Shown here piece by piece: positions 30,603-39,495 of a DNA stretch of 64,000 nucleotides; positions within the stretch are counted from its first letter, which is position 1, and every line of letters begins with the position of its first letter. The position numbers and the translations under genes were made by a program. Source of the stretch: Streptomyces sp. KMM 9044. GTDB taxonomy: Bacteria > Actinomycetota > Actinomycetes > Streptomycetales > Streptomycetaceae. The stretch lies in the NCBI RefSeq assembly GCF_024701375.2, contig NZ_CP113910.1, positions 6,076,001 through 6,140,000 of the forward strand. Direction: 5' to 3'. Below the pieces are notes generated by a model. It was not told the DNA's origin, searched no databases, and saw nothing but the letters and a program-made list of their open reading frames with translations.

Positions 30603-30634
30603 CAGGCCGGTTCCCCTTCAGGGGAACCGGCCTG
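30603..30634 (+). terminator. hairpin upstream of the HAD gene
   Basis: Perfect 14-bp stem (30603-30616 with 30621-30634), TTCA loop. It lies 165 bp after metH but just downstream of a -10-like TACAAT (30584-30589), so it could be the metH terminator or a structured 5' leader of the HAD gene. No T run follows. Confidence 0.6.
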
Positions 30635-30660
30635 ATCGTCCCTTAGACGGAGGTATGTGG

Positions 30661-31428
30661 ATGACCAGTACGGTTCCCGCGCCCGGCGCCCTTTCCCCGT
30701 CCCTCCGGTCCGGCAGACCGCGGGGGCCCCGCGCGGCCGGAGGATCCCCCCTCCAGGCCGTGTTCCTGGACATGGACGGCACCCTGGTCGACACCGAGGG
30801 TTTCTGGTGGGACGTCGAGGTCGAGGTGTTCGCCTCCCTCGGCCACACCCTCGACGACTCCTGGCGCCACGTCGTGGTCGGCGGCCCCATGACCCGCAGC
30901 GCGGGCTTCCTCATCGAGGCGACCGGGGCCGACATCCCCCTCGCCGAACTGGCGGTGCTGCTCAACGACGGCTTCGAGGAGCGTATCGCCGACACCCTGC
31001 CGCTCATGCCCGGCGCAGCCCGGCTGCTGGCAGAGCTGGCCGAGTACGACATCCCCACAGCCCTGGTCTCCGCCTCGCACCGGCGCATCATCGACCGGGT
31101 GCTCACCTCGCTGGGACCCCAGCACTTCGCACTGTCGGTCGCCGGCGACGAGGTCCCGCGCACCAAGCCGCACCCCGACCCGTATCTGGCCGCCGCCGTC
31201 GGACTCGGCGTGAACCCCCTGCGGTGCGCCGTCGTAGAGGACACGGCGACCGGTGTCGCCTCCGCCGAGGCCGCGGGCTGCCACGTCGTCGCGGTGCCCT
31301 CGGCGGCTCCGATCGAGGCGGCCGCCAGGCGAACCGTCGTCCCCTCGCTGGAAGCCGTCGACCTCACCTTTCTGCACGGCCTGATGACGGAAGTGCGCCA
31401 GGGGTTCACCGAGCGTGGAGCGACGTAA
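30661..31428 (+). CDS. HAD-superfamily (IA) phosphatase
   Basis: A 255-residue protein; ATG 30661 is preferred because GGAGG (30649-30653) is 7 bp away, whereas ATG 30655 would be too close. HAD motif I is FLDMDGTLVDTE (nucleophile and acid Asp), motif II is ALVSASH, motif III Lys is in RTKPHPDPYLAA, and motif IV is VVEDTATGVASAEAAG. The cap is beta-phosphoglucomutase-like. Substrate unknown. The first about 35 residues are a Pro/Arg-rich extension. Confidence 0.92.
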   Translation: MTSTVPAPGALSPSLRSGRPRGPRAAGGSPLQAVFLDMDGTLVDTEGFWWDVEVEVFASLGHTLDDSWRHVVVGGPMTRSAGFLIEATGADIPLAELAVLLNDGFEERIADTLPLMPGAARLLAELAEYDIPTALVSASHRRIIDRVLTSLGPQHFALSVAGDEVPRTKPHPDPYLAAAVGLGVNPLRCAVVEDTATGVASAEAAGCHVVAVPSAAPIEAAARRTVVPSLEAVDLTFLHGLMTEVRQGFTERGAT

Positions 31429-31578
31429 GCGCAGGAATTCCAAGGGCTCGTGCCCCGGCCGCCCCGGAGGGTGCCCCAAGGAATTCGGACGGCTACCGAA
31501 CGTTGAATTCCGGTCCCGCCGGGCCGGATTTCGTGTGTGATGTTCACCACTTTTCAGAGTCTCGACAGGGAGGTCATC

Positions 31579-31629
31579 ATGTGCTGTCCGCCCTATTTCG
31601 GCAAGCCTTCGCGTGCCCTTGTGTCCTGA
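31579..31629 (+). CDS. possible 16-residue leader peptide
   Basis: ATG 31579 stands 5 bp after a strong GGGAGG and opens a 16-codon frame MCCPPYFGKPSRALVS ending at TGA 31627-31629. A 7-bp hairpin begins at that stop. With two Cys codons directly after the start, it could be a translation-sensing leader. It is too short for coding statistics; the Shine-Dalgarno is the main support. It lies 218 bp upstream of the binding-protein gene. Confidence 0.4.
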   Translation: MCCPPYFGKPSRALVS

Positions 31630-31650
31630 TTGGTGGATCACTGCACCAAT
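31629..31650 (+). promoter_or_regulatory. hairpin at the leader-ORF stop
   Basis: ATTGGTG (31629-31635) and CACCAAT (31644-31650) form a 7-bp stem with 8-nt loop starting on the last base of the leader ORF stop codon. Nothing else recognisable lies in 31651-31846 apart from a short GTAT-GCC-GTAT motif near 31804. Confidence 0.4.
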
Positions 31651-31846
31651 CTTGCCGTGCCGACGTTCGCCGGTGCGTTCGCGCCCGGTTCCACTCCGTG
31701 ATGAAGGCTCAACTCCGGCCGCGGCGCTCCTTCGCGCGGGTGCGGACTAATCTCGTCGCGAGAACATCGCCCCCATCCCCGTGATCGGTAGCACCACCCC
31801 CTGTATGCCGTATACACGGAGTCGACAGCTCTGGAGAAACTCGAGC

Positions 31847-33448
31847 ATGAACCGCAAGACTTTGGTGCTGGCGGCCACGATCGGACTGCTCGCGCCGGTA
31901 CTCGCCGGCTGCGGCGACACCGATGGCGGGAGCGGCGGCGACGCGATCGTCGTCGGCACCACGGACCGGTTCACCGCCACGGAGGACGCGCCCGCGCCGG
32001 TCGACCCCGCGTACGCCTACGACATCGGTACCTGGAACATCCTGCGCCAGACCCTGCAGACCCTGCTCATCCAGCCGCGCGGCGACGGTGAACCGGTGCC
32101 CGAGGCGGCCGAGACCTGCGGCTTCACCGACTCCGGCAACGAGCGGTACAGCTGCACCCTGCGCGAAGGCCTGAAGTTCTCGAACGGTGACTCCATCACC
32201 GCCGCCGATGTGAAGTACTCCATCGACCGTGCCCTCGCCGTGCAGTCCGACAGCGGTGTGTTCGCGCTGCTGTCCACCATCGACACCGTCGAGACGCAGG
32301 GCGACCGTGAGGTGATCTTCCACCTCAAGTCGGCGGACGCCACCTTCCCGTACAAGCTGTCCACCCCGGTCGCGGGCATCGTTCCCGAGGACTCCTACGA
32401 CAGGGACAAGCTGCGCGAAGGGTTCGAGATCGACGGGTCGGGCCCGTACACCTTCGAGACCAAGGTTGAGGGCGGTGAACTGGTCAGTGTCACCTATGCC
32501 AAGAACCCCTTCTACAAGGGTTCCCTGAAGGTCGGCCACGACAAGATCGAGATGCGCTCCTACGAGAGCGCCGAAGCCATGGGCGAAGCACTCGAGGCCG
32601 ATGACATCGACGTCATGACCCGCAGCATGTCGCCGGAGCAGATCCAGGAGCTTGCCAACGCCTCCGAGGGCGCCGTCGACCTGGTCGAGTCGCCGGGTCT
32701 GGAGATCCGCTACCTGGCCTTCAACACCAAGGCCCCCAGCGTGGAGACCAAGGCCGTCCGCCAGGCCATGGCCCAGACCGTCAACCGCAGCGAGCTGGTC
32801 GCCAAGGTCTACGGCTCCCAGGCCGAACCGCTGTACTCGCTGGTTCCCGCGTCCGTCACCGGTCACTCCAACGCGTTCTTCAACAAGTACGGCGACCCCG
32901 ACGTCTCCAAGGCCCGCGAGCTGCTGGAGGAGGCCGGGATCACCACCCCGGTGAAGATGACGCTGCACTACACGACCGACCACTACGGTCCCGCCACCAA
33001 GGCGGAGTTCGAGCAGCTCAGCGAACAGCTCAACGACAGCGGCCTGTTCGACACCGACATCAAGGGCGCGGCCTGGGACACCTTCCGGCCGGACGGCCAG
33101 AAGGGCAAGTTCGACGTCTACGGCATGGGCTGGTTCCCCGACTTCCCGGACGCCGACGCGTTCATCGCGCCGTTCCTGGACGAGGACAACTTCCTCAATT
33201 CGCCGTACGCCAACTCCGAGATCCGCAAGGAACTGATCCCGGAGTCCCGCCGTCAGGCCGACCGGCTGTCCGCCGCCGACAGCCTGAACCAGATCCAGGA
33301 CATCGTGGCCGAGGACGTGCCCGTGCTGCCCCTGTGGCAGGGCAAGCAGTACGTCGCCGCGCACGACGACATCATCGGGACCGCGTACCTGGTCAACTCC
33401 TCCTCCTCGCTCCAGCTGTGGGAGCTGGGACGCGGCGTGAGCGGCTGA
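31847..33448 (+). CDS. ABC transporter substrate-binding lipoprotein (SBP_bac_5)
   Basis: A 533-residue exported lipoprotein. Signal peptide MNRKTLVLAATIGLLAPV ends in lipobox LAGC (Cys about 24). The family 5 oligopeptide/nickel-type binding fold is shown by AYDIGTWNILRQTLQTLL, LREGLKFSNGDSITAADVKYSIDRAL, DGSGPYTF, VRQAMAQTVNR and FDVYGMGWFPDFPDADAF. No permease or ATPase gene adjoins, so it is an orphan receptor in this window. Ligand is probably a peptide or amino-acid derivative (inference). A stop-anchored hairpin and leader-like ORF lie upstream. Confidence 0.94.
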   Translation: MNRKTLVLAATIGLLAPVLAGCGDTDGGSGGDAIVVGTTDRFTATEDAPAPVDPAYAYDIGTWNILRQTLQTLLIQPRGDGEPVPEAAETCGFTDSGNERYSCTLREGLKFSNGDSITAADVKYSIDRALAVQSDSGVFALLSTIDTVETQGDREVIFHLKSADATFPYKLSTPVAGIVPEDSYDRDKLREGFEIDGSGPYTFETKVEGGELVSVTYAKNPFYKGSLKVGHDKIEMRSYESAEAMGEALEADDIDVMTRSMSPEQIQELANASEGAVDLVESPGLEIRYLAFNTKAPSVETKAVRQAMAQTVNRSELVAKVYGSQAEPLYSLVPASVTGHSNAFFNKYGDPDVSKARELLEEAGITTPVKMTLHYTTDHYGPATKAEFEQLSEQLNDSGLFDTDIKGAAWDTFRPDGQKGKFDVYGMGWFPDFPDADAFIAPFLDEDNFLNSPYANSEIRKELIPESRRQADRLSAADSLNQIQDIVAEDVPVLPLWQGKQYVAAHDDIIGTAYLVNSSSSLQLWELGRGVSG

Positions 33449-33477
33449 CACGACAAGGACCCGGACCGGGCCCGCGT

Positions 33478-33532
33478 ACTCCGAGGGCGCCTGTGCCTCC
33501 CGCAAGCCGGGAGGCACAGGCGCCCTCGGAGT
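33478..33532. terminator. bidirectional terminator
   Basis: A perfect 25-bp stem (33478-33502 with 33508-33532) with a 5-nt loop between the convergent binding-protein and response-regulator genes. Confidence 0.88.
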
Positions 33533-33554
33533 CTGTCGTACCGGCGGGTGGGCG

Positions 33555-34226
33555 CTACTGCGCCCCCGGACACACCAGCCCGCTCTCGTACGCGTACACC
33601 GCGGCCTGCACCCGGTCGCGCAGTCCGAGCTTCGTCAGGACATGACCGACGTGTGTCTTCACCGTCGTCTCGCTGACGAACAGGTCCGCGGCGATCTCCG
33701 CGTTGGACAGTCCCCGCGCCACCAGCTTCAGCACCTCGACCTCACGGTCGGTCAGCGTGTGCAGCGTGTCCGGCACCGGCTCGTCACCGGACGGCAGATG
33801 CGTGGCGTACTTGTCCAGCAGCCGGCGCGTGATGCTCGGGGCGAGCATCGCCTCACCGTCGGCCACCACACGGATCGCCTGCACCAGCTCGTTGGCCGGG
33901 GCGTCCTTCAGCAGAAAGCCGCTGGCGCCCGCGCGCAGCGCCTCCACCACGTACTCGTCGAGATCGAACGTCGTCAGAACCAGGACCTTCGCCGGGCCGT
34001 TCCGCTCGGGGCCGGTGATCTGCCGGGTCGCCTCCACACCGTCCATCCGCGGCATGCGGATGTCCATCAGCACCACATCGGGCTGCAGCGCCCGCACCTG
34101 ATCCTGGGCCTGGAGGCCGTCCCCGGCCTCGCCGACGACCGCGATGTCCTGCTCGGCCTCCAGAATCATCCGGAAGCCGGTGCGCAGCAGCGGCTGGTCA
34201 TCGACCAGTAGGACGCGGATGGCCAC
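33555..34226 (-). CDS. NarL/FixJ-type response regulator
   Basis: A 223-residue protein from GTG 34226 after AAGGAG. Receiver domain: IRVLLVDDQPLLR (acidic pair 9-10), phospho-acceptor Asp55 in VVLMDIRMPRMDG, Thr in LVLTTFD, Lys in FLLKDAP. C-terminal LuxR HTH: LTDREVEVLKLVARGLSNAEIAADLFVSETTVKTHVGHVLTKLGLRDR. No histidine kinase gene is next to it in this window, so the partner is unknown. Confidence 0.94.
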   Translation of the reverse strand: MAIRVLLVDDQPLLRTGFRMILEAEQDIAVVGEAGDGLQAQDQVRALQPDVVLMDIRMPRMDGVEATRQITGPERNGPAKVLVLTTFDLDEYVVEALRAGASGFLLKDAPANELVQAIRVVADGEAMLAPSITRRLLDKYATHLPSGDEPVPDTLHTLTDREVEVLKLVARGLSNAEIAADLFVSETTVKTHVGHVLTKLGLRDRVQAAVYAYESGLVCPGAQ

Positions 34227-34296
34227 GTAAGTCTCCTTCGTTAGTCCACCCTCATTCTGCCCTGCGTCCCCTGTCCCGCCCGGGTCCGGGGGCATC

Positions 34297-35268
34297 TCAG
34301 CCCACGGCGGGCCCGGTCGTCCGCACCGGCAGCGGATAAGGCGGGGGAGTGCCGCCGAACTCCGGGCAGTGCGCCTGGTGGTCGCACCAGCCGCACAGTT
34401 TGGTGGGGCGAGGCCGCCAGTCACCCGTCTCCGTGGCCTGCCGGATCGCCTCCCAGAGCGCCAGCAGCTTGCGCTCGACGCGCTCCAGATCCGCGCGGAC
34501 GGGGTCGTACGTCAGCACATCCCCGCTGCCCAGGTACACCAGCTGCAGCCGGCGCGGGATCACCTGCTTCAGCCGCCACACCACCAGGGCGTAGAACTTC
34601 ATCTGGAACAGCGCGCCCTCCGCGTACTCCGGCCGCGGTGCCTTGCCCGTCTTGTAGTCGACGATCCGCACCTCGCCGGTGGGAGCCACATCCACCCGGT
34701 CGATGATGCCGCGCAGCCGCAGCCCGGAATCCAGCTCGGCCTCCACGAACAGCTCCCGCTCGGCGGGCTCCAGGCGGCTCGGATCCTCCAGGCTGAACCA
34801 GCGCTCCACCAGCTGCTCCGCCTCCGCCAGCCAGCGCGCCAGCCGCTCACCCTCCGGATCCTCGGCGAACAGCTCCACGACCTCCGGACGCGACTTCCGC
34901 AGCCGGTCCCACTGCCCCGGGACCAGAGCCTTCGCCCGCGGCACGGTGCGCTCGGCGGCCGGAGCGTCGAACAGACGCTCCAGCACCGCGTGCACCAGCG
35001 TGCCCCGCGTCGCCGCCTCGCTCGGCTTCTCCGGCAGCCGGTCGATGACCCGGAACCGGTACAGCAGCGGACACTGCATGAAGTCACCGGCGCGCGACGG
35101 GGACAGCGAGGCGGGCGGCGCGGGGGGCCGCGCGGCAGGCGCCGCGGTGGCTCCGGTCGCCATCGCCGTGTCCCCTCCCGTTGCCGCCTCCCCGGCCGTG
35201 ACCGGCGCATCCGCAGCCACGACAGGCATGCTCTCGGACCGCCCCGCGGCCCCGGTGCTCGTCTCCAT
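34297..35268 (-). CDS. RecB-like PD-(D/E)XK nuclease with Fe-S cysteines
   Basis: A 323-residue protein; ATG 35268 is chosen because sequence upstream is Pro/Cys-rich out-of-context reading. After a disordered Ala/Thr N-terminus comes LSPSRAGDFMQCPLLYRFRVIDRLPE, GTLVHAVLERLF, GIIDRVDVAPTGEVRIVDYKTGK (catalytic D..D-x-K) and QMKFYALVVWR (motif Q-x-x-x-Y). The end LCGWCDHQAHCPEFGG, together with the early Cys, forms a four-cysteine cluster as in AddB/Cas4-type nucleases. Role in DNA repair is inferred. Divergent from the site-2 protease gene. Confidence 0.9.
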   Translation of the reverse strand: METSTGAAGRSESMPVVAADAPVTAGEAATGGDTAMATGATAAPAARPPAPPASLSPSRAGDFMQCPLLYRFRVIDRLPEKPSEAATRGTLVHAVLERLFDAPAAERTVPRAKALVPGQWDRLRKSRPEVVELFAEDPEGERLARWLAEAEQLVERWFSLEDPSRLEPAERELFVEAELDSGLRLRGIIDRVDVAPTGEVRIVDYKTGKAPRPEYAEGALFQMKFYALVVWRLKQVIPRRLQLVYLGSGDVLTYDPVRADLERVERKLLALWEAIRQATETGDWRPRPTKLCGWCDHQAHCPEFGGTPPPYPLPVRTTGPAVG

Positions 35269-35477
35269 GTCCACGACCTTACGGCCCGGCACCGACAGTG
35301 ACCGCACACGGCAGGGTGACCAAAGGGGGAGAAGGGGAAGGAGAGGGGGAGCAGGCGCGGTGACGGAGGGGAACGGCGAGGGGTGCCGAGGCGAAACGTG
35401 CGGCGAGGGCCGCATACCATCGACTCGAGACCCTCCCGTCCGGCAGGCGCGGGAGACGCAGCGACGAGGGGACACCG

Positions 35478-37307
35478 GTGGACGCAAGCGGCGGACGCGG
35501 GCAGCCGCGCTCCGGCAACGACGAGTCGACCGAGCGCCACGCGGGGTCCCCGGTGGGCGAACCCTCCACGGACGGAGACCGCCCCGGCCCGGCCGAGCCC
35601 ACCCCGACCACCTCGGACACCTTCGACGATATGGGCAACACGGGCAACACGGGCAACACGGGCAACACGGGCAACACGGGTAATGCGGGTAATGCGGGCA
35701 ACACGGGCAACACGGGTAATGCGGGTAATGCGGGCAACACGGGTAATGCGGGTAATGCGGGTAATGCGGGTAATGCGGGCAACGGGGGCAACGTGAACGG
35801 TGCGGACGGTGTGGACGGCCGGACTGCCGCGCCGCCCGCCGAGCACACTCCGGCGAGCTCCGGAAACGGTGTGTCACAGACCCGCAGCACCCCGGCGGAG
35901 ACCGGGAGCACGGCTCGGAACGGAACACCCGGGCAGCACTCCGCCCCGGTGCGGCCTGCGGTGAACCGTGACCCGCGGAGCCCGGACGAGAGCGTCGCCC
36001 AGGGCGACGCGCCTGAGGGCCACGCCGGCCGCCGGACCGACCCCGGCCAGTCCCGCCGGCCCGACCCGTTCCACAAGCCTCAGCGGCACCCCGACCGCAT
36101 CCACGCCCACGCGGCGCCCGGCAAGGAAGCCGTACCGCGGCGCCCGCCGGAGCAGCAGAGGCGCGGAGGACTGCTGATGGGGCGCCCGTTCGGTGTGCCC
36201 GTCTACGTCGCCCCCAGCTGGTTCCTCGTCGCCATCCTCATCACCTGGGTCTTCGGCGGTCAGATCGACCGAGTGCTGCCCGAACTCGGCGCCGCCAGCT
36301 ACCTGGTCTCACTGTTCTTCGCCGTCGCCTTCTACGCCTCGGTCCTGGTCCACGAACTCGCCCACACACTGGCCGCCCTCCGCTTCAAGCTCCCGGTGCG
36401 CCGCATCCAGCTCCAGTTCTTCGGAGGCGTCTCCGAGATCGAGAAGGAGGCCGAGACACCCGGACGGGAGTTCGTGCTCGCCTTCGTGGGACCGCTGCTC
36501 TCCCTCGTCCTGTCCGGCCTGTTCTACCTCGGACTGCTCGCGGTGGACCCCGGCTCCGTGCCCGGCGTCCTGCTGGCCGGCCTGATGATCTCCAACCTCA
36601 TCGTCGCCGTCTTCAACCTCCTGCCCGGCCTCCCCCTCGACGGCGGACGCATGCTCCGCGCGGTCGTCTGGAAGATCACCGGCAAGCCGATGAGCGGCAC
36701 CGTCGCCGCCGCCTGGGTCGGCCGCGCCCTCGCCATCTCGGTCCTGATCGGCCTCCCCCTGCTCACCCAGTCCGGAGCCCTCGGCTCCGACGCCGCCGAC
36801 AGCGTGGGCATGGACACCGTCCTCGACGCCCTGCTCGCCGCCATCCTCGCGGCGATCATCTGGACCGGCGCCGGCAACAGCCTGCGCATGGCCCGCCTGC
36901 GCGAGCACCTGCCGGAACTGCGCGCCCGCGCCCTGACCCGCCGCGCGGTGCCCGTCGAGACCGACACCCCCCTCTCCGAGGCGCTGCGCCGCGCCAACGT
37001 CGCCGGAGCCCGCGCTCTCGTCGTCGTCGACCTCGACGGCACCCCGCTGTCCCTGGTGCGCGAGGCCGCCATCGTCGGCGTACCCGAGCACCGTCGCCCC
37101 TGGGTCGCGGTCGGCGGGCTCGCCCAAGACCTCACCGACGGCATGCGCGTCTCCGCCGAACTCGCGGGGGAGGAGCTCCTCGAAGCCCTGCGGGCCGCTC
37201 CCGCCACCGAGTACCTGGTCGTCGAGGCGACCGGCGAGATCTACGGCGTCCTGTCCGCGGCCGACGTCGAGCGCGCCTTCGTCAAGGCCATGGCCCGCCC
37301 CGCCTGA
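35478..37307 (+). CDS. site-2-protease family metalloprotease with CBS domains and repeat N-terminus
   Basis: A 609-residue membrane protein. Residues 1-225 are hydrophilic and low in complexity, including about 17 Asn-Thr/Ala-Gly triplets (about 53-105). From GRPFGVPVYVAPSWFLVA on it is an S2P: zinc motif HELAH at 292-296, third ligand region LPLDGGR (Asp388), four to six membrane helices. CBS domains occupy about 480-600 (ALVVVDLDGTPLSLV, VEATGEIYGVLSAADVERAF). Such proteases cleave membrane-bound regulators. The substrate is unknown. The repeat N-terminus is unusual; a start nearer GRPFGVPV (ATG 36178) cannot be excluded. Confidence 0.88.
   Translation: MDASGGRGQPRSGNDESTERHAGSPVGEPSTDGDRPGPAEPTPTTSDTFDDMGNTGNTGNTGNTGNTGNAGNAGNTGNTGNAGNAGNTGNAGNAGNAGNAGNGGNVNGADGVDGRTAAPPAEHTPASSGNGVSQTRSTPAETGSTARNGTPGQHSAPVRPAVNRDPRSPDESVAQGDAPEGHAGRRTDPGQSRRPDPFHKPQRHPDRIHAHAAPGKEAVPRRPPEQQRRGGLLMGRPFGVPVYVAPSWFLVAILITWVFGGQIDRVLPELGAASYLVSLFFAVAFYASVLVHELAHTLAALRFKLPVRRIQLQFFGGVSEIEKEAETPGREFVLAFVGPLLSLVLSGLFYLGLLAVDPGSVPGVLLAGLMISNLIVAVFNLLPGLPLDGGRMLRAVVWKITGKPMSGTVAAAWVGRALAISVLIGLPLLTQSGALGSDAADSVGMDTVLDALLAAILAAIIWTGAGNSLRMARLREHLPELRARALTRRAVPVETDTPLSEALRRANVAGARALVVVDLDGTPLSLVREAAIVGVPEHRRPWVAVGGLAQDLTDGMRVSAELAGEELLEALRAAPATEYLVVEATGEIYGVLSAADVERAFVKAMARPA
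35634..35792 (+). repeat. 9-bp tandem repeat encoding (Asn-Thr/Ala-Gly)n
   Basis: About 17 units of the type GGCAACACG or GGTAATGCG follow each other in the site-2 protease N-terminus. The two unit types alternate in blocks (NTG, NAG), so the tract grew by duplicating multi-unit segments. It stays in frame. Confidence 0.92.
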
Positions 37308-37378
37308 CGCCCCCCGCTGCCCTCCCCCGTACCCCCGGGGTGGTCAGCGGCCCGCGTCGGGACCGGTAGGCTGCTCAC

Positions 37379-38281
37379 ATGTCCGAACCGACCGGTGCCG
37401 CCCGCCGCCGCGGGCCCTTCAAGGTCGGGGACCAGGTACAGCTGACCGACCCCAAGGGCCGCCACTACACGTTCACGCTCGAGGCCGGGAAGAACTTCCA
37501 CACCCACAAGGGTTCCTTCCCCCACGACGAGCTGATCGGCGCACCCGAGGGCAGCGTTGTCCGCACCACCGGGAACGTCGCCTACCTCGCGCTGCGCCCC
37601 CTGCTCCCCGACTACGTCCTGTCCATGCCCCGTGGGGCAGCCGTCGTCTACCCGAAGGACGCGGGACAGATCCTCGCCTTCGCCGACATCTTCCCCGGCG
37701 CCCGCGTGGTGGAGGCCGGGGTCGGCTCCGGCTCACTCAGCAGCTTCCTGCTGCGCGCCATCGGCGACCAGGGCATGCTGCACAGCTATGAACGCCGCGA
37801 GGACTTCGCCGAGATCGCCCGGGCGAACGTGGAGCGCTACTTCGGCGGCCCGCACCCCGCCTGGCAGCTCACCGTCGGCGACCTCCAGGACAACCTGTCC
37901 GACACCGAGGTCGACCGGGTCGTCCTCGACATGCTCGCCCCCTGGGAATGCCTGGAGGCCGTCTCCAAGGCCCTCGTCCCCGGCGGCATCCTCTGCTGCT
38001 ACGTCGCGACCACCACCCAGCTCGCCCGGACCGTCGAGTCCATCCGCGAGATCGGCTCCTTCAACGAGCCGACCGCCTGGGAATCGATGATCCGCAACTG
38101 GCACGTCGAAGGTCTCGCCGTCCGCCCGGACCACCGGATGATCGGCCACACCGGTTTCCTGCTCACCGCCCGCCGCCTCGCCGACGGCGTGGAGCCCCCC
38201 ATGCGCCGCCGCCGCCCCGCCAAGGGCGCCTACGGCGAGGACTACTCGGGGCCCAACGCCGACGCGGGCACCGCACGCTGA
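37379..38281 (+). CDS. trmI: tRNA (adenine-N1)-methyltransferase TrmI (m1A58)
   Basis: A 300-residue SAM-dependent enzyme. The N-terminal beta domain (FKVGDQVQLTDPKGRHYTFTLEAG, FHTHKGSFPHDELIG) is diagnostic. The Rossmann part has IFPGARVVEAGVGSGSLSSFLLRAIG (SAM loop), HSYERREDFAEIARANVERYFGG and VDRVVLDMLAPWECLEA. The C-terminal ENWHVEGLAVRPDHRMIGHTGFL-like block follows (RNWHVEGLAVRPDHRM here). TAGGCT at 37367-37372 lies 6 bp before the ATG: probably leaderless. Confidence 0.95.
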   Translation: MSEPTGAARRRGPFKVGDQVQLTDPKGRHYTFTLEAGKNFHTHKGSFPHDELIGAPEGSVVRTTGNVAYLALRPLLPDYVLSMPRGAAVVYPKDAGQILAFADIFPGARVVEAGVGSGSLSSFLLRAIGDQGMLHSYERREDFAEIARANVERYFGGPHPAWQLTVGDLQDNLSDTEVDRVVLDMLAPWECLEAVSKALVPGGILCCYVATTTQLARTVESIREIGSFNEPTAWESMIRNWHVEGLAVRPDHRMIGHTGFLLTARRLADGVEPPMRRRRPAKGAYGEDYSGPNADAGTAR

Positions 38282-38295
38282 CACGGCCCGCCGTC

Positions 38296-38371
38296 GCGTC
38301 AACGCACGAGCGCCGTGGCGCAGTTCCCCGCCCACACGGGGAACTGCGCCACGGCGCTCCCGTGTTGACGC
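38296..38371 (+). terminator. long terminator-like inverted repeat after trmI
   Basis: Inner arms 38308-38329 and 38338-38359 are a perfect 22-bp match; outer arms GCGTCAAC (38296-38303) and GTTGACGC (38364-38371) also pair, giving a 76-bp interrupted hairpin. Confidence 0.8.
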
Positions 38372-38489
38372 GACGGCATCGGACGGTGCCTCCCCGTCAC
38401 CACCGCACACCCCGCCGTTCCCCCGCACTGTGACGTGTGGCACGATGCTGGCCACCCCACCGGCACAGCTCTCACAGGAGACACTCCTC

Positions 38490-39068
38490 GTGCAGTCATC
38501 CGCCGTCCCGGAGCTCGCGCACACGCACACCCGCCCGATCCACTGGGTCGCCACCGCCACGGCCGTCGCAGGCGTGGTGGCGCTCTCCTCCCTGATGCAG
38601 CCCAGAGCCGCGACGGCGGCCCAGACGCCCGCCCCGGAGACGAAGAGCGCCCCCGCGCACACGGCACCGCCCGACCCGGCGGCCGTGGAGTTCCCGCTCA
38701 AGTGCGGTCCGGCGGACGTGGTGGTCAAGAAGCACGCGGCCGGCGACCTGGACGGCGACGGCCGCCCCGAGACGGTGGCGGCCGTCCACTGCGACGCCTC
38801 CATGGGTACCCCGCCCGACGGCATGTACGTGCTGACCCAGGCCGCCGGAGCCGCCACGCCCCGCGTCGTGGCCACCCTCGTCGACCCCCAGGACCGCACC
38901 AACGTCGACGACTTCGCCGTGCGTGACGGCGACATCACCGCGGCACTCCTCGGCTACTCGTCCCCCGACGTACCCCGTTGCTGCCCCGACGTGCGCACGA
39001 GCGTGAAGTGGCACTGGGACAACGGGGCGTTCGTCCAGTCCGAGCCCTCCGGCGCCCGGAGCGTCTGA
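38490..39068 (+). CDS. predicted secreted or membrane-anchored protein
   Basis: A 192-residue protein from GTG 38490 behind ACAGGAG. One hydrophobic segment (WVATATAVAGVVALSSL, about 20-36) followed by ATAAQ looks like a signal peptide or anchor; then a Thr/Pro/Ala linker. The globular part contains an FG-GAP/calcium-like DLDGDGRPETVAAVHC and several Cys (CGPADVV, VPRCCPDV). No known family assigned. Gene ends 122 bp before the convergent ferredoxin. Confidence 0.75.
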   Translation: MQSSAVPELAHTHTRPIHWVATATAVAGVVALSSLMQPRAATAAQTPAPETKSAPAHTAPPDPAAVEFPLKCGPADVVVKKHAAGDLDGDGRPETVAAVHCDASMGTPPDGMYVLTQAAGAATPRVVATLVDPQDRTNVDDFAVRDGDITAALLGYSSPDVPRCCPDVRTSVKWHWDNGAFVQSEPSGARSV

Positions 39069-39189
39069 ACCGGGCACGGGCAGACCACGCGGAACCCGAA
39101 GAGCACGTCCCGGTGCACGCACATACGCGCTCCGGAGCACCGGAGCGCGTGTGAGGAAGCGGACAGGGTGACGAGTGGTACGGAACCGG

Positions 39190-39495
39190 TCACCAGGCGT
39201 CCGGGCCGTACACCTCCACGCCGTCCGCCACCCGACGCACGTGGATGCACTCGCCCGGGCACTCCTTCGCGGAATCGACCACATCCGTGACAATCGGCAG
39301 CGGCACGTGCGTCGCCGCCCCCGCGGCCTGCAACAACTCGTCGTCCGGACCCTTCACATACGCCAGCCCGTCGATGTCCAGCTCGAACACCTCGGGCGCG
39401 TACTGTGCGCAGATGCCGTCGCCGGTACACAGGTCCTGGTCGATCCAGACCTCCAGGTCCTCGCCCTCGGCTCCGGCCTCCTGCTGCACGCTCAT
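39190..39495 (-). CDS. [3Fe-4S]-type ferredoxin
   Basis: A 101-residue acidic electron carrier. The first Cys block is DQDLCTGDGICAQYAPEVFEL (C-x5-C; the Asp/Gly between replaces the fourth ligand) and the distal block is SAKECPGECIHV. This is the arrangement of actinobacterial 3Fe-4S ferredoxins that serve P450s and other oxygenases. No P450 is adjacent. It diverges from arc, as commonly seen in Streptomyces proteasome islands. Confidence 0.93.
   Translation of the reverse strand: MSVQQEAGAEGEDLEVWIDQDLCTGDGICAQYAPEVFELDIDGLAYVKGPDDELLQAAGAATHVPLPIVTDVVDSAKECPGECIHVRRVADGVEVYGPDAW

Noticed and set aside
36178-37307. Calling the repeat region 35478-36177 non-coding
   Set aside because: The frame stays open through it with GC-biased codons and in-frame repeats, so I kept the long form while noting the alternative start.
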